Assembly: GCF_000426225.1 (NCBI RefSeq)
Contig: NZ_AUEY01000004.1
Location: forward strand, 1 to 64,000
Length of the DNA stretch: 64,000 nucleotides
Source: Desulforegula conservatrix Mb1Pa
GTDB lineage: Bacteria > Desulfobacterota > Desulfobacteria > Desulfobacterales > Desulforegulaceae
Direction: 5' to 3'
A program made the translations under genes and the position numbers. The first letter of the stretch is position 1; each line of letters starts with the position of its first letter. This document shows, piece by piece, positions 27,401-35,804 of this stretch. The notes below the pieces were generated by a model. It was given only the letters and a program-made list of their open reading frames with translations, did not search any database and had not been told where the DNA came from.

Positions 27401-27698
27401 AGTGAGCGCCTCGAACGGAGACGAAGCGGTTGAACTTGTAAGACAGGCTCATAATGAGAATCAATCCTTTGTAGCGGCAATACTTGACCTGACCATTCCG
27501 GGAGGAAGAGGCGGCAAAGACTCAGTGGATGAAATTCTTGATATTGATCCATCAATAAAACTTGTGGCAGCAAGCGGATATTCTGGTGATTCAATAATGT
27601 CGAATCCGTCGGCATTCGGATTTTCAGCGTGCCTGATAAAACCATTCAGGGTAAGTGAACTGACAAAGGTTCTTGAAAGTCTGGCTATTGGGATTTGA
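24486..27698 (+). CDS. Hybrid sensor histidine kinase: solute-binding domain, three PAS, kinase, receiver
   Basis: A 1070-residue membrane sensor. After a signal sequence (residues 1-30) comes a periplasmic SBP_bac_3-type domain (about 32-255), one membrane helix (about 263-287), PAS domains starting near 309, 437 and 574, a HisKA domain with the phospho-accepting histidine in GGIAHDFNNLLGG (about 714), an HATPase_c domain (about 820-935, GTGLGLATCYSIIKRH) and a C-terminal receiver domain (about 947-1068) with the acceptor Asp in ILDLTIP (about 1000) and a conserved Lys in LIKPF. The periplasmic domain implies sensing of a small solute such as an amino acid or carboxylate. No separate output regulator is adjacent; a chemotaxis receptor follows. 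Confidence 0.9.
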   Translation: MHLRFSIKRSFLIPILFLALILICAMPAFPASTLVKAGVYNFKPMVFFEEGHEPSGLYVDVLNHIAEKEGWQIIYIPGSWNDCLKRLESGEIDIVVCIGYSEERAKIYDYPKGFLILDWGLIYQSKDIKIDSIFDLKNQTIAVLKSSIYTIGFKSLLDQFSIKAKLIEKSDYKEVFKAIENHEADAGICANIAGMSLEVNYPVERTSIMFSPVRISYAVLKGKNAVLLEALDRHIQEMKVDDHSFLNLKIREWIEGGQSHIPRKVIMGIIVLFGGIIFLFAFVIILRLRVKAKTKALVEQNIELHQSENRFRGIFEQAAVGVAIVGIDGKWLRVNNKLCEIVSYPKEELLNLTFQDITHPEDLDSDLEFYKKALEGIISTYTLEKRYIKKTGGNVWINLTVSLVRDEKKSPIFFIAVIDDISSRKIAENARKESEKQYRGLLMNLQVGIVVHAPDTRILISNAAASQILGLSENQILGKEAIDPEWKFLRDDGSIMPVEEYPVNMVIRTGQPLTRYIVGIRKNQTQQIAWVLVSAYPSFFENNELQQVVVTFIDISELKQAEAALLAEKERLAVTLRSIGDGVITTDTDGRITLMNKVAEELTGWMLKDAVGKPLDEVFRIINKKTRIACENPAHKVITTGNSIELENHTVLVSRYGDERIIADSGAPILDKNSKIIGVVLVFRDMTEKQKIEDALQNALKLESLNILAGGIAHDFNNLLGGIFGFIDMALEYANDGDLENIKTSITDSMTVFERAKDLTQQLLTFAKGGDPVRKIGDIGKLVRDSFQFALTGSNVSISFDIPDCPFICDFDKNQMGQVIDNMAINARQAMPLGGKLEVVLSKVPPHKAPALLPRVNYVRISITDNGPGISRENLQHIFDPFFTTKKQGTGLGLATCYSIIKRHDGIIEVETEESKGTNFHIYLPEASGQAEIAETGTKTAYKGSGRILVMDDQESIIKVTSSMLSRLGYSVVSASNGDEAVELVRQAHNENQSFVAAILDLTIPGGRGGKDSVDEILDIDPSIKLVAASGYSGDSIMSNPSAFGFSACLIKPFRVSELTKVLESLAIGI

Positions 27699-27864
27699 TT
27701 TATCATAACCTTGATTTTATTGATAACCCGGAGAAGAAAAGTACCAATTATCCTTAATTAATGGTAAATAAAAACACTGCGTACTAAAAAACCGCCGAAA
27801 ACATCTTTTTTGAAGCTTTTAAAGTGTTCTGATTTTTAATTTTCTACCCAGAAGGAATAACCTC

Positions 27865-29586
27865 ATGAACTTACTGAATAACATGAAAATAGCCAAAAAA
27901 TTAGCAGTCGGATTTATGCTGGTTACCGCCATAGCTATGATTATAGGTATTGTTGGATTTATGGGAGTTCTTAATCTGAATAAAAACATCAATGAAATTG
28001 GCGATGTAAGAATACCCAGCCTTTATGGCCTGGCACTTATGAATGATGCACAGATTACTATAAAGACGGCCCAGCGTACTCTGCTGATCCAGGCCGATTC
28101 CAAGACTCACGCGGAAAGGCAGTATGACCATATCAAAAAGGCTTTTGAAAGTGCGGACAAAGGCTGGAAAATATATGAGCCATTGCCCCAGACCGAAGAA
28201 GAGGCAACACTGTGGAAAGAGTTTGTACCTGTATGGACCAAATGGAAAAAGGCTTCAGAAGATTTTATTGAGATGAGCAAAAAATATCAGGAGTCTAAAG
28301 ACCAGGCCATTTACGACAAAATGTTGGCCTCTTCATTAAAGGAACTGGATGCCGACTTCAGGTTATCTGAAAATCTTCTGGACAAGATATTTGAAATAAA
28401 TAACCAAGTTGCAAATGAGAGTACTTTGACAGCACATTCTTCAGAAAAATCGGTTAGAAGCGAGATTGCTATGGCCATGATGCTTGGCCTAATCATTTCC
28501 ATTTTTCTTAGTATATCCATCAGCAGGAGTATTGCCATTCCTTTAAAAAGGGTTTCTGTTCATCTTCAGGAAATGGCAAAGGGTGATTTTTCAAAACCTT
28601 CGGATGAATCTGATTTACAACGCGGTGATGAAATAGGTGATGTAGCAGGCTCCAGCAAGTTTCTTAATGAAAGCATGAAAAAAATAATACGTGAAATTAC
28701 CGGCGGCGTTCAGACCATGGTTTCGTCATCTACAGAGCTTTCCGCTGTTTCGACCCAGATGACATCAAACACCAGGGGAATATCAGAGAAGACCACATCA
28801 GTTGCGGCTGCGGCAGAAGAAGCAAGCTCAAGCACAGACACCGTCGCAGGAATAATGGATCGCTCCACGGCAAACCTGAACTCAGTAGCTTGTGCCACAG
28901 AAGAAATGAGCGCCACAATTGGAGAAATTGCCGCAAACACTGAAAAAGCGAGAAGCATCAGCGGAGAAGCTTCAGTTCAGGCAAAAACAGCATCTGATAC
29001 AATGAAAGTACTTGGACTTGCTGCCCAGGAAATAGGCAAAGTTACGGAAGCGATATCCGATATTTCAGAACAAACCAATCTGCTTGCCCTTAATGCCACA
29101 ATTGAAGCGGCAAGAGCCGGAGAAGCAGGCAAGGGTTTTGCGGTTGTGGCAAACGAAATAAAAGAACTGGCAAGACAAACTGCGACTGCCACATCTGATA
29201 TAAAAGACAGAATAACAGGAATTCAGACATCATCCTCAGCAGCCATAGGAAATATTGGACAAATCTCTTCTGTTATTACCCAGGTGGGAGATATTGTTGC
29301 CGGAATTGCCGCGGCAATAGAAGAACAATCTTCTGTAACAAGGGATCTCGCGGCAAATATCGCAACCGTTTCAGCAGGAGTCAAAGATTCGAATGACAGA
29401 GTAGGCCAGACCGCAATAGTGTCACGTTCCATTGCCGAAGATATTGCCCATGTAAACGTCAGCATAGGCGAAATAGCAGGCGGGGGAATTCAGGTGCAGA
29501 CAAGCGCAAGTGACCTCAGCAAACTCGCTGAAGAGCTTAAGAATCTGGTGGCTCAATTTAAAACAGATAATAATTCCATATTATAA
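27865..29586 (+). CDS. Methyl-accepting chemotaxis protein
   Basis: A 573-residue transducer. Transmembrane helix 1 is at about 12-33, a helical periplasmic four-helix-bundle sensor follows (about 35-195) and transmembrane helix 2 is at about 200-222. A HAMP domain (about 223-275) leads to a long cytoplasmic coiled coil. The kinase-control tip contains [20 protein letters not shown] and [15 protein letters not shown], the MCP hallmark. There is no C-terminal CheR/CheB-binding pentapeptide. No che genes are close by, so it is a stand-alone receptor. GGAA precedes the ATG. Confidence 0.93.
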   Translation: MNLLNNMKIAKKLAVGFMLVTAIAMIIGIVGFMGVLNLNKNINEIGDVRIPSLYGLALMNDAQITIKTAQRTLLIQADSKTHAERQYDHIKKAFESADKGWKIYEPLPQTEEEATLWKEFVPVWTKWKKASEDFIEMSKKYQESKDQAIYDKMLASSLKELDADFRLSENLLDKIFEINNQVANESTLTAHSSEKSVRSEIAMAMMLGLIISIFLSISISRSIAIPLKRVSVHLQEMAKGDFSKPSDESDLQRGDEIGDVAGSSKFLNESMKKIIREITGGVQTMVSSSTELSAVSTQMTSNTRGISEKTTSVAAAAEEASSSTDTVAGIMDRSTANLNSVACATEEMSATIGEIAANTEKARSISGEASVQAKTASDTMKVLGLAAQEIGKVTEAISDISEQTNLLALNATIEAARAGEAGKGFAVVANEIKELARQTATATSDIKDRITGIQTSSSAAIGNIGQISSVITQVGDIVAGIAAAIEEQSSVTRDLAANIATVSAGVKDSNDRVGQTAIVSRSIAEDIAHVNVSIGEIAGGGIQVQTSASDLSKLAEELKNLVAQFKTDNNSIL

Positions 29587-29602
29587 AAAGCATTGATCGA
29601 CT

Positions 29603-29728
29603 CGAAAAAAGTCAAAAAATGGCTTTATCGTCATGCCGGAGTTGATCCGGCATCCAGTATTTTCAAATATTTCTGGATTCCGGTCTGAGCCGGAATGACG
29701 GTAATCGGACTTTTTGCAACCTTGTCAA
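29603..29728. repeat. MITE-like element, copy 1
   Basis: The element has GAAAAAAGTC at one end and GACTTTTTGC plus CTTGT at the other, with internal arms CGTCATGCCGG and CCGGAATGACG and two small hairpins. It is closely similar to the copies at 41101, 42410 and 62568. Located just downstream of the chemotaxis receptor. Confidence 0.8.
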
Positions 29729-29824
29729 CATTAGGCAGAGGAGAATTTGCCTTACATCATGAATTGATACATTTGAGCTTTGTGATTTTTTGCAAATAAC
29801 TAATAATATGGAGGAAAAGAGCCT

Positions 29825-30241
29825 ATGAAACCGTGCAGGGAATGCGGCAATGAAATATCTGAACAGGCTGTTTCGTGTCCGAAATGCGGAGCCCCCTACC
29901 CTTCAAAGAGCAAATGGGATGGTTGGGGTTACGAATACAAATCCAAGCTGAAATTTTTCGGTCTTCCGCTTTTGCATGTGTCATTCAAATACAGACCAAA
30001 TCGCACTCCAGTTGTTGCAAAAGGCATAATAGCCATAGGCCAGTTCGGATGCGGAGTCATAACTCTTGCCCAGTTCGGAATAGGAGTTTTCAGCATTTGC
30101 CAGTTCTCGATTGCCGCATTTGCTGTTGCACAGTTTGCCTTGGCCTATTCACTTATTGCCCAATTTGGGATCTATATTAATCAAGGAAGCGGCCAGTTCC
30201 TGAAAAGCGTTGCAGAAATAGTGGCACTAATAGGCAAATAG
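29825..30241 (+). CDS. Zinc-ribbon protein with QF decapeptide repeats
   Basis: A 138-residue protein. Residues 4-21 form a zinc ribbon (Cys4, Cys7, Cys18, Cys21). A stretch with FGLPLLHVSFKYRP leads into a hydrophobic C-terminal half where Gln-Phe recurs exactly every ten residues at 73, 83, 93, 103 and 113, and again at 124, in units such as QFGIGVFSIC. This could be a small beta-solenoid or a membrane-embedded repeat. GGAGG precedes the ATG. I know similar zinc-ribbon proteins with IAIG-type repeats but no function for them. Confidence 0.65.
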   Translation: MKPCRECGNEISEQAVSCPKCGAPYPSKSKWDGWGYEYKSKLKFFGLPLLHVSFKYRPNRTPVVAKGIIAIGQFGCGVITLAQFGIGVFSICQFSIAAFAVAQFALAYSLIAQFGIYINQGSGQFLKSVAEIVALIGK

Positions 30242-30437
30242 GATTTGGCAAATAAAACTTTTGAGACAATCAAAGCAATATTCAAGAATTGATATTTCAT
30301 TGGTTTTTAACAAAGAAATACATTATTATTTTTTCAGCAGCTAAATAAAAAAACCGCTGCAAGTCCTTCCGCATTCTGACTTTTTTTCAGCTTTCAAATT
30401 ACAATTGACCATTTCCAGACTCAATAAACGAGGAAAA

Positions 30438-31076
30438 ATGGGCAAACCTGAAATTGAAACAACAAATCTCGACATAATCATAGAAAAAATCCGCTCTGAC
30501 GGCATCGAAGCAGCGGAAAAAGAAGGCCTGCGCATAAAAGACGAGGCGCGTGCCGATGCCGACAATATTATTAAAAGGGCAAAAATAGCGGCTGAAATAC
30601 TCAAGGCTGATGCTGAAAAAGAAATAGCCCACAAAGAAAATATAAGCAGAAAAGCCCTTGAATTTGCAGTCAGGGATTCCATCCTGATGATCCGGTCATA
30701 TCTTGAAAATCTGTTTAAGAATCTTGTCAGAAAAAAATGCGCAGAAGTTCTATGCGAAAACCTCCTGAAAGACATGATCCTCAAAGTTACGGATAAATGG
30801 TCAGAATCGGCCACATGGGAAGACATAAAAATCCAGATATCAGATGAAGACAGCAACAGAATAAAAGAGGTTCTTTATTCGGCAATTTCAGAAGAAATAA
30901 AATCAGGTAAAGTGGTGTCTGGCCTTGAAATAATACCGATTCCTGACCTAAAGGCTGGCTTCCGCATATCAAAAAAAGGAGAGAACTTTTACCATGATTT
31001 CAGTGATGAAAGTATTGCTGAAATCCTGATGTTCTTTCTTTCATCTGAAATAAAAGAACTGCTTGATCCTGTTTAA
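30438..31076 (+). CDS. atpE: V/A-type ATP synthase subunit E
   Basis: A 212-residue peripheral-stalk subunit. The N-terminal half is a charged, alanine-rich coiled coil (SDGIEAAEKEG, KDEARADADNIIKRAK) and the C-terminal half a globular domain with SEEIKSGKVVSGLEI, matching subunit E of bacterial V-type ATPases. I chose ATG 30438 because GAGG precedes it; an earlier in-frame ATG at 30405 adds eleven residues without a ribosome-binding site. It heads the operon E-DUF2764-A-B-D-I-K. It would link the catalytic head to subunit I. Confidence 0.8.
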   Translation: MGKPEIETTNLDIIIEKIRSDGIEAAEKEGLRIKDEARADADNIIKRAKIAAEILKADAEKEIAHKENISRKALEFAVRDSILMIRSYLENLFKNLVRKKCAEVLCENLLKDMILKVTDKWSESATWEDIKIQISDEDSNRIKEVLYSAISEEIKSGKVVSGLEIIPIPDLKAGFRISKKGENFYHDFSDESIAEILMFFLSSEIKELLDPV

Positions 31077-31125
31077 AAAGAAAAAATGTAAGGTACTAAA
31101 ACCAGATGGGTTTGCGAACCATTTC

Positions 31126-31153
31126 GGTGCGCAAGCCTTGCGGCTTGAGCACC
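31126..31153. repeat. GGTGCG-type hairpin repeat in V-ATPase operon
   Basis: GGTGCGCAAGCC, four-base loop TTGC, GGCTTGAGCACC: a 12-bp stem with one mismatch. It lies between the E-subunit stop and the DUF2764 start. Nearly the same sequence occurs at 50173-50202 in the opposite orientation. Confidence 0.75.
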
Positions 31154-31179
31154 CTACGAAACCCCGCATTAAGGAAGGC

Positions 31180-31737
31180 ATGATGAACAGACAATACTAT
31201 TATCTGATCTCTATTCTTCCTTCACTTTTATTTGAAAAAAAGACGCCTGTTGATTCAAAACAGTTCAGACAGCTCTGCTCTGATCATCTTAATCGTAAAG
31301 ACCTTGAAGCTCTTCAGGGCATAATCACTGGAGAATCCCAAGACAAACCGCTTCACAGTTTTTACGATGAATGGAATATTTGGGACAGGGGATTGAAAAA
31401 GGAGCTGGCCATCATGCGTGCCAGTCAAATTTCGAAAAGGGATAAGGGGCTTATACCTCCCCTGCCCCAAATTGACAATAAACATCAGGGGCTTATAAAC
31501 CGGATCATGGAGGCAAAAAATCCGCTCGATGCTGAAAGGGTTCTGGCAAAAGCGAGATGGAACCATCTTGATAAAATGGAATTCGGGCATTATTTCGACT
31601 TTGAAAAAATCATCTCTTATGCCTTGAAACTAAAAATAATGGAAAGGCTCGAATCCTTTGATCAGGCAAAAGGCGGGCAAGTATTCAAGAGTCTGCTCGA
31701 GTCATTTAAGCCAGACAGCAAAGCTTTTTCAACATAG
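31180..31737 (+). CDS. DUF2764 family protein, V-ATPase operon
   Basis: A 185-residue helical protein matching the DUF2764 family, found in V-ATPase operons of spirochaetes and Bacteroidetes between subunits E and A. The ATG at 31180 follows AAGGAAGG; a longer frame from 31063 would read through the hairpin repeat and overlap subunit E, so I reject it. Its position and all-helical nature suggest it replaces the central-axle subunit C (d) of the complex, but that is inference. Motifs include MNRQYYYLISILPSL at the start and KARWNHLDKMEFGHYF near 135. Confidence 0.75.
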   Translation: MMNRQYYYLISILPSLLFEKKTPVDSKQFRQLCSDHLNRKDLEALQGIITGESQDKPLHSFYDEWNIWDRGLKKELAIMRASQISKRDKGLIPPLPQIDNKHQGLINRIMEAKNPLDAERVLAKARWNHLDKMEFGHYFDFEKIISYALKLKIMERLESFDQAKGGQVFKSLLESFKPDSKAFST

Positions 31738-31757
31738 AATAACAATCAAAAACACAT

Positions 31758-31804
31758 AAAGTTTTTTGCGGAGCTTTTTTACAAAAAAGCGACCCGCCGG
31801 AGGC
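31758..31804 (+). repeat. Dispersed hairpin repeat, copy 6 (full length)
   Basis: Full 47-bp copy with perfect GCTTTTTT and AAAAAAGC arms and the tail CCGCCGGAGGC, between the DUF2764 and subunit A genes. The GGAGG is about fifteen bases from the subunit A ATG, too far for an efficient ribosome-binding site. Confidence 0.85.
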
Positions 31805-31818
31805 ACGGCATTTAGCCC

Positions 31819-33705
31819 ATGGGAAAAAGCATAGGCGAGATAACAGGCATAAACGGCAATATCATAAAGGTCCGGTTTGACCATGATGTGCGCCAGAACG
31901 AAGTGGCCTATGCCATCACACAAAACCTGCGCCTAAAATCAGAAGTCATAAGAATAAAAAACAATATTGCCGAACTCCAGGTGTTTGAAAGCACAAAAAG
32001 CCTTAAAAATGGAGATGCCGTTGAATTTTCTGGTGAGCTGCTGTCAGTCGAATTAGGGCCAGGACTTCTTGGATCGCTTTTTGACGGCCTTCAAAATCCT
32101 CTTAATGCTGTCGCGGAGCTGACAGGCTTTTTTCTTGAAAAAGGAATAGAGCTAAGGGCTCTGGATAATGCAAAAAAATGGGATTTCACGCCTTTATGCA
32201 AAAAAGGCGACAAAGTCAGTGCAGGCGATCATATCGGATTCGTTCATGAAGGGATATTTGAGCATAAGATAATGGTTCCTTTTTTCTTTAACGGAATTCA
32301 TGAAATCACCGAAATATCCAAAAATTCTGAAATCAGCATTGATTCGACTATCGCCACGCTGAAAGACGAAAAAGGAAAGGAAAGGCCTCTTACAATGAGT
32401 TTCAGATGGCCGGTGAAGCAGGCTGTCAGATCATACGCAGAAAGACTTTTCCCGGACGAGCAGCTCATCACGAGAAACAGGATAATAGACACTCTTTTTC
32501 CTGTGGCAAAAGGCGGGACATACTGCATTCCAGGGCCTTTCGGAGCAGGCAAGACAGTTCTCCAGCAGCTTACAAGCAGGCACGCCAAAATCGATATTGT
32601 TATAATTGCCGCATGCGGTGAAAGAGCCAACGAAGTTGTGGAAACCATAAAGGAATTCCCTGAACTTATAGATCCCCACACTGGCAAATCCCTTATGGAA
32701 AGAACAGTCATAATCTGCAACACCAGCTCCATGCCTGTTGCTGCAAGGGAATCCTCTGTCTATACGGCAGTCACAATAGCTGAGTATTACAGACAGATGG
32801 GGCTTGATGTACTTATGCTTGCCGATTCCACTTCAAGATGGGCACAGGCAGTCAGGGAGAGATCAGGCAGGCTTGAGGAAATCCCCGGAGAAGAGGCATT
32901 CCCAGCTTATCTTGAGTCTCTCATTGCTGAATTTTACGAAAGGGCCGGAGCAGTAAAACTAAGTAACGGAAGCAAAGGTTCAGTGACAATTGGCGGAACC
33001 ATAAGCCCTGCAGGAGGCAATTTTGATGAACCAGTAACAAGATCCACCCTTAAGGTTGTGGGAGCCTTCCATGCCCTTTCAGGCGAAAGGGCCGACGCGA
33101 GGCGCTTTCCTGCAATCTCTCCGCTTGAAAGCTGGTCAAGATACAAGGGAATAATTCCTGAAAAAGCAAGAAAACAGACAATAGCCTTTCTCGCAAGGGC
33201 TTCTGAGATAGACCAGATGATGAAGGTAATCGGAGAGGAAGGAACGTCTATCCATGATTTTATAATTTATCTGAAGGCAGAGCTTTTTGATGCTGTTTAT
33301 CTTCAGCAAAATGCCTTTGATGAGGTTGACGCCTCAACTCCTGAAAAACGCCAGATTGAATTCTTCTCGATTATTTCAAGGATCATGAATACTGAATTCA
33401 TATTCCAAGACAAAGAAGAAGCAAGGAGCATTTTTTACAGATTCAGACAACTTTTCATAGACTACAACTGCTCGCACTGGGATTCAAAAAATATTAACAA
33501 ACAGAAAGACGCCATAGAATCCCTTTTATCAGAATTTGCGGACACTTCTTTAAAAGAAAGCTCTCCACATCTCAGACAGGCATTAATAGAAACCAATATG
33601 GAAGCGAGCTTCAGGAAACCGTCAGGACTTGCAGGCTACCGTTCTGAAAGTGCTGCGCTTGAAAATGTCGGGGCTGAAAGAGAAAGCGATGAGGAAAGTA
33701 TATAA
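31819..33705 (+). CDS. atpA: V/A-type ATP synthase catalytic subunit A
   Basis: A 628-residue catalytic ATPase subunit. It has the N-terminal beta-barrel ([15 protein letters not shown]), the A-subunit-specific insertion (about 115-190), Walker [13 protein letters not shown] near 240, Walker B region [15 protein letters not shown] near 330, and [20 protein letters not shown] near 356. It is slightly longer than the usual 580-600 residues because of a polar C-terminal tail. A stop codon directly upstream of the ATG at 31819 fixes the earliest possible start. Its end overlaps the subunit B start by 17 bases. Confidence 0.93.
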   Translation: MGKSIGEITGINGNIIKVRFDHDVRQNEVAYAITQNLRLKSEVIRIKNNIAELQVFESTKSLKNGDAVEFSGELLSVELGPGLLGSLFDGLQNPLNAVAELTGFFLEKGIELRALDNAKKWDFTPLCKKGDKVSAGDHIGFVHEGIFEHKIMVPFFFNGIHEITEISKNSEISIDSTIATLKDEKGKERPLTMSFRWPVKQAVRSYAERLFPDEQLITRNRIIDTLFPVAKGGTYCIPGPFGAGKTVLQQLTSRHAKIDIVIIAACGERANEVVETIKEFPELIDPHTGKSLMERTVIICNTSSMPVAARESSVYTAVTIAEYYRQMGLDVLMLADSTSRWAQAVRERSGRLEEIPGEEAFPAYLESLIAEFYERAGAVKLSNGSKGSVTIGGTISPAGGNFDEPVTRSTLKVVGAFHALSGERADARRFPAISPLESWSRYKGIIPEKARKQTIAFLARASEIDQMMKVIGEEGTSIHDFIIYLKAELFDAVYLQQNAFDEVDASTPEKRQIEFFSIISRIMNTEFIFQDKEEARSIFYRFRQLFIDYNCSHWDSKNINKQKDAIESLLSEFADTSLKESSPHLRQALIETNMEASFRKPSGLAGYRSESAALENVGAERESDEESI

Positions 33706-35005
33706 TAAGATTCTTCAGATAACAGGAAGCGTCATAGCTGTTCAGGCATCAGGAATCAGCTACGGAGAGCTTGCGCTGATATCGTCCCCATCAGGAAGCT
33801 CTCTTGCTGAAGTCATCAAGATTGACGGAGATCTTGTCCATCTTCAGGTTTCGGCAGGCAACAGAGGTGTATCAACAGGAGATGAAATCAGATTTCTCGG
33901 ACATTTTCTGAAGGTTTCGGCTTCTGAAAATCTCCTCGGGAGAGTATTCGACGGCAAAGGTGAGCCAAGGGACAAAGGCCCGGTTCTTTCGGATCATCAG
34001 GTTGAAACAAGGGGGCCGTCCGTAAATCCGGCAAAACGTGTCGTGCCTTCAAGGATGATCCACACAGGGATTCCGATGATAGATGTTTTCAATTCCCTGG
34101 TGGAATCCCAGAAGATCTCAATTTTCACCAGCGCTGGCGAGCCTTACAATGAGCTTACCGCAAGAATCGCGCTCCAGGCCGAGGTGGATATAATCATTCT
34201 CGGAGGCATGGGTTTAAGGTACGATGACTATCTTTTTTTCAGGAACAGGCTTGAAAAAGGAGGCGCCGCATTCAGAAGCGTAATGTTCGTGCACACAGCC
34301 CAGGACCCTGTTGTCGAATGCCTGAATATTCCGGATCTTTGTCTGGCTGTTGCTGAAAAATTCGCACTTGACAACAAAAGAGTTCTTGTGCTTCTGACTG
34401 ACATGACCAGTTACTGCGATGCTTTGAAGGAAATATCCGTGAGCATGGATCAGGTTCCTTCAAACAGGGGCTATCCCGGAGATCTCTACTCAAGGCTTGC
34501 GGAAAGATATGAAAAGGCCGTGGATTTCACAGAAGCAGGATCAATCACAATACTTTCTGTAACAACAATGCCTGGCAACGACGTCACCCATCCTGTTCCT
34601 GACAACACAGGTTATATAACCGAAGGTCAGTATTATCTGAATAATGGCAAGATTGAGCCATTCGGTTCACTCAGCAGACTCAGGCAGCTTGTGAACAAGG
34701 ACACGAGGGAAGATCACAGAAGCCTTATGGACGCAATGATCAGGCTTTACGCATATTTTCAGGCAACCCTCGAAAAAAAAGCCATGGGCTTCAGAATGTC
34801 ATCCTGGGACGAAAAACTTCTGAAATACGGCAGAGATTTTGAAGAAGGCCTCATGGATCTTGATGTCAATATTTCTCTTTTCGAGGCCCTGGACAGGGGA
34901 TGGGAAATTCTTAGCGAATGCTTTTCTCCTGACGAATCAGGGATGAGGTCGGATCTTATCTCAAAATTCTGGCCTGATTCATCGGACGTAGCTATGCATG
35001 GGTAA
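33689..35005 (+). CDS. atpB: V/A-type ATP synthase regulatory subunit B
   Basis: A 438-residue non-catalytic head subunit. It has the B-subunit start [15 protein letters not shown], and at the P-loop position the degenerate [10 protein letters not shown] of non-catalytic B subunits. Further family signatures are [16 protein letters not shown] and [20 protein letters not shown] near 250-290, and [17 protein letters not shown] near 300. I set the start at 33689, giving a normal N-terminus; an upstream in-frame ATG at 33629 would add 20 residues inside subunit A. The overlap with subunit A implies translational coupling. Confidence 0.92.
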   Translation: MRKVYNKILQITGSVIAVQASGISYGELALISSPSGSSLAEVIKIDGDLVHLQVSAGNRGVSTGDEIRFLGHFLKVSASENLLGRVFDGKGEPRDKGPVLSDHQVETRGPSVNPAKRVVPSRMIHTGIPMIDVFNSLVESQKISIFTSAGEPYNELTARIALQAEVDIIILGGMGLRYDDYLFFRNRLEKGGAAFRSVMFVHTAQDPVVECLNIPDLCLAVAEKFALDNKRVLVLLTDMTSYCDALKEISVSMDQVPSNRGYPGDLYSRLAERYEKAVDFTEAGSITILSVTTMPGNDVTHPVPDNTGYITEGQYYLNNGKIEPFGSLSRLRQLVNKDTREDHRSLMDAMIRLYAYFQATLEKKAMGFRMSSWDEKLLKYGRDFEEGLMDLDVNISLFEALDRGWEILSECFSPDESGMRSDLISKFWPDSSDVAMHG

Positions 35006-35010
35006 TGAGA

Positions 35011-35056
35011 GCCTCCGGCGGGTCGCTTTTTTGAAAAAAAGCTCCGCAAAAAACTT
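35011..35056 (-). repeat. Dispersed hairpin repeat, copy 7 (reverse orientation)
   Basis: GCCTCCGGCGGGTCGCTTTTTT, then AAAAAAAGCTCCGCAAAAAACTT: full-length reverse copy in the gap between subunits B and D of the V-ATPase operon. Confidence 0.85.
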
Positions 35057-35074
35057 ATGGATTGTGGAAATAAA

Positions 35075-35662
35075 ATGGCCGGAATTAAGCTGACAAAGAT
35101 AGAGCTTAAAAAACAGAAAGACAGCCTGAAGAGATTCAGGAGGTATCTGCCGACCCTTTACATAAAAAAGCAGCTTCTCCAGAAAGAAGTGGCGCGCATC
35201 AACGAACAGATAGAACTTAACAGAAAAACTGAAAAATCAATATATGAGTCTGTTAGTCAGTGGCAGGGAGTATTCTGTGAACAAACTGATCTTGGCAAAC
35301 TTGTAAGCGTGAAAGAAATCATAACAGGCTTGGACAATATTGCAGGCATAGATATTCCAGTGCTGGAATATGTGAAAATTGAAACAGAATCCTATGATTT
35401 TTTTGAGACTCCGCTCTGGGTAGATAGCGCGGTTCTTGTCATTAAAGAACTGCTGGAATTAAAAATCAGAATTTCAGTTTTGGAAACTCAGAAAAAACTA
35501 CTTTCCGAGGAACTAAGGATAACAAGCCAGAGGGTCAATCTGTTTGAAAAAGTAAAAATACCTGAAACAGTTGATTCAATAAGCAAAATAAATATTTATC
35601 TCGGTGATCTTCAGACCGTTGCAGCTGGCTGGGCAAGGATGGCAAAGAAAAAGATTTCATGA
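35075..35662 (+). CDS. atpD: V/A-type ATP synthase subunit D
   Basis: A 195-residue central-stalk subunit forming a long antiparallel coiled coil. The N-terminus IKLTKIELKKQKDSLKRFRR and the C-terminal helix LSEELRITSQRVNLFEKVKIP are the family signatures. I prefer ATG 35075 (GGAAATAAA upstream); an in-frame ATG at 35057 adds six residues but sits at the repeat edge without a ribosome-binding site. It rotates with the proteolipid ring. A further repeat copy follows it before subunit I. Confidence 0.87.
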   Translation: MAGIKLTKIELKKQKDSLKRFRRYLPTLYIKKQLLQKEVARINEQIELNRKTEKSIYESVSQWQGVFCEQTDLGKLVSVKEIITGLDNIAGIDIPVLEYVKIETESYDFFETPLWVDSAVLVIKELLELKIRISVLETQKKLLSEELRITSQRVNLFEKVKIPETVDSISKINIYLGDLQTVAAGWARMAKKKIS

Positions 35663-35691
35663 AATCAGGCTTCAAAAATCGAAAATCCTAA

Positions 35692-35730
35692 AAAGTTTTT
35701 GCGGAGCTTTTTTCAAAAAGCGATCCTCAT
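35692..35730 (+). repeat. Dispersed hairpin repeat, copy 8
   Basis: AAAGTTTTTGCGGAGCTTTTTT, CAAAAAGCGATCC: core intact, distal CCGCCGGAGG part degenerate. It lies between subunits D and I of the V-ATPase operon. Confidence 0.8.
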
Positions 35731-35804
35731 AAGACTCGGTTTTTGATAGACAAACACAACCCGAAAACAGCGCAATAATCGCTATTCTTTGTTGCGGGGC
35801 GTAC

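Noticed and set aside
31063-31179. Longer N-terminus for the DUF2764 protein
   Set aside because: It would overlap subunit E and translate through the hairpin repeat at 31126; the ATG at 31180 has AAGGAAGG before it.
33629-33688. Longer N-terminus for V-ATPase subunit B
   Set aside because: The added 20 residues lie within subunit A in another frame and do not resemble B-subunit N-termini.
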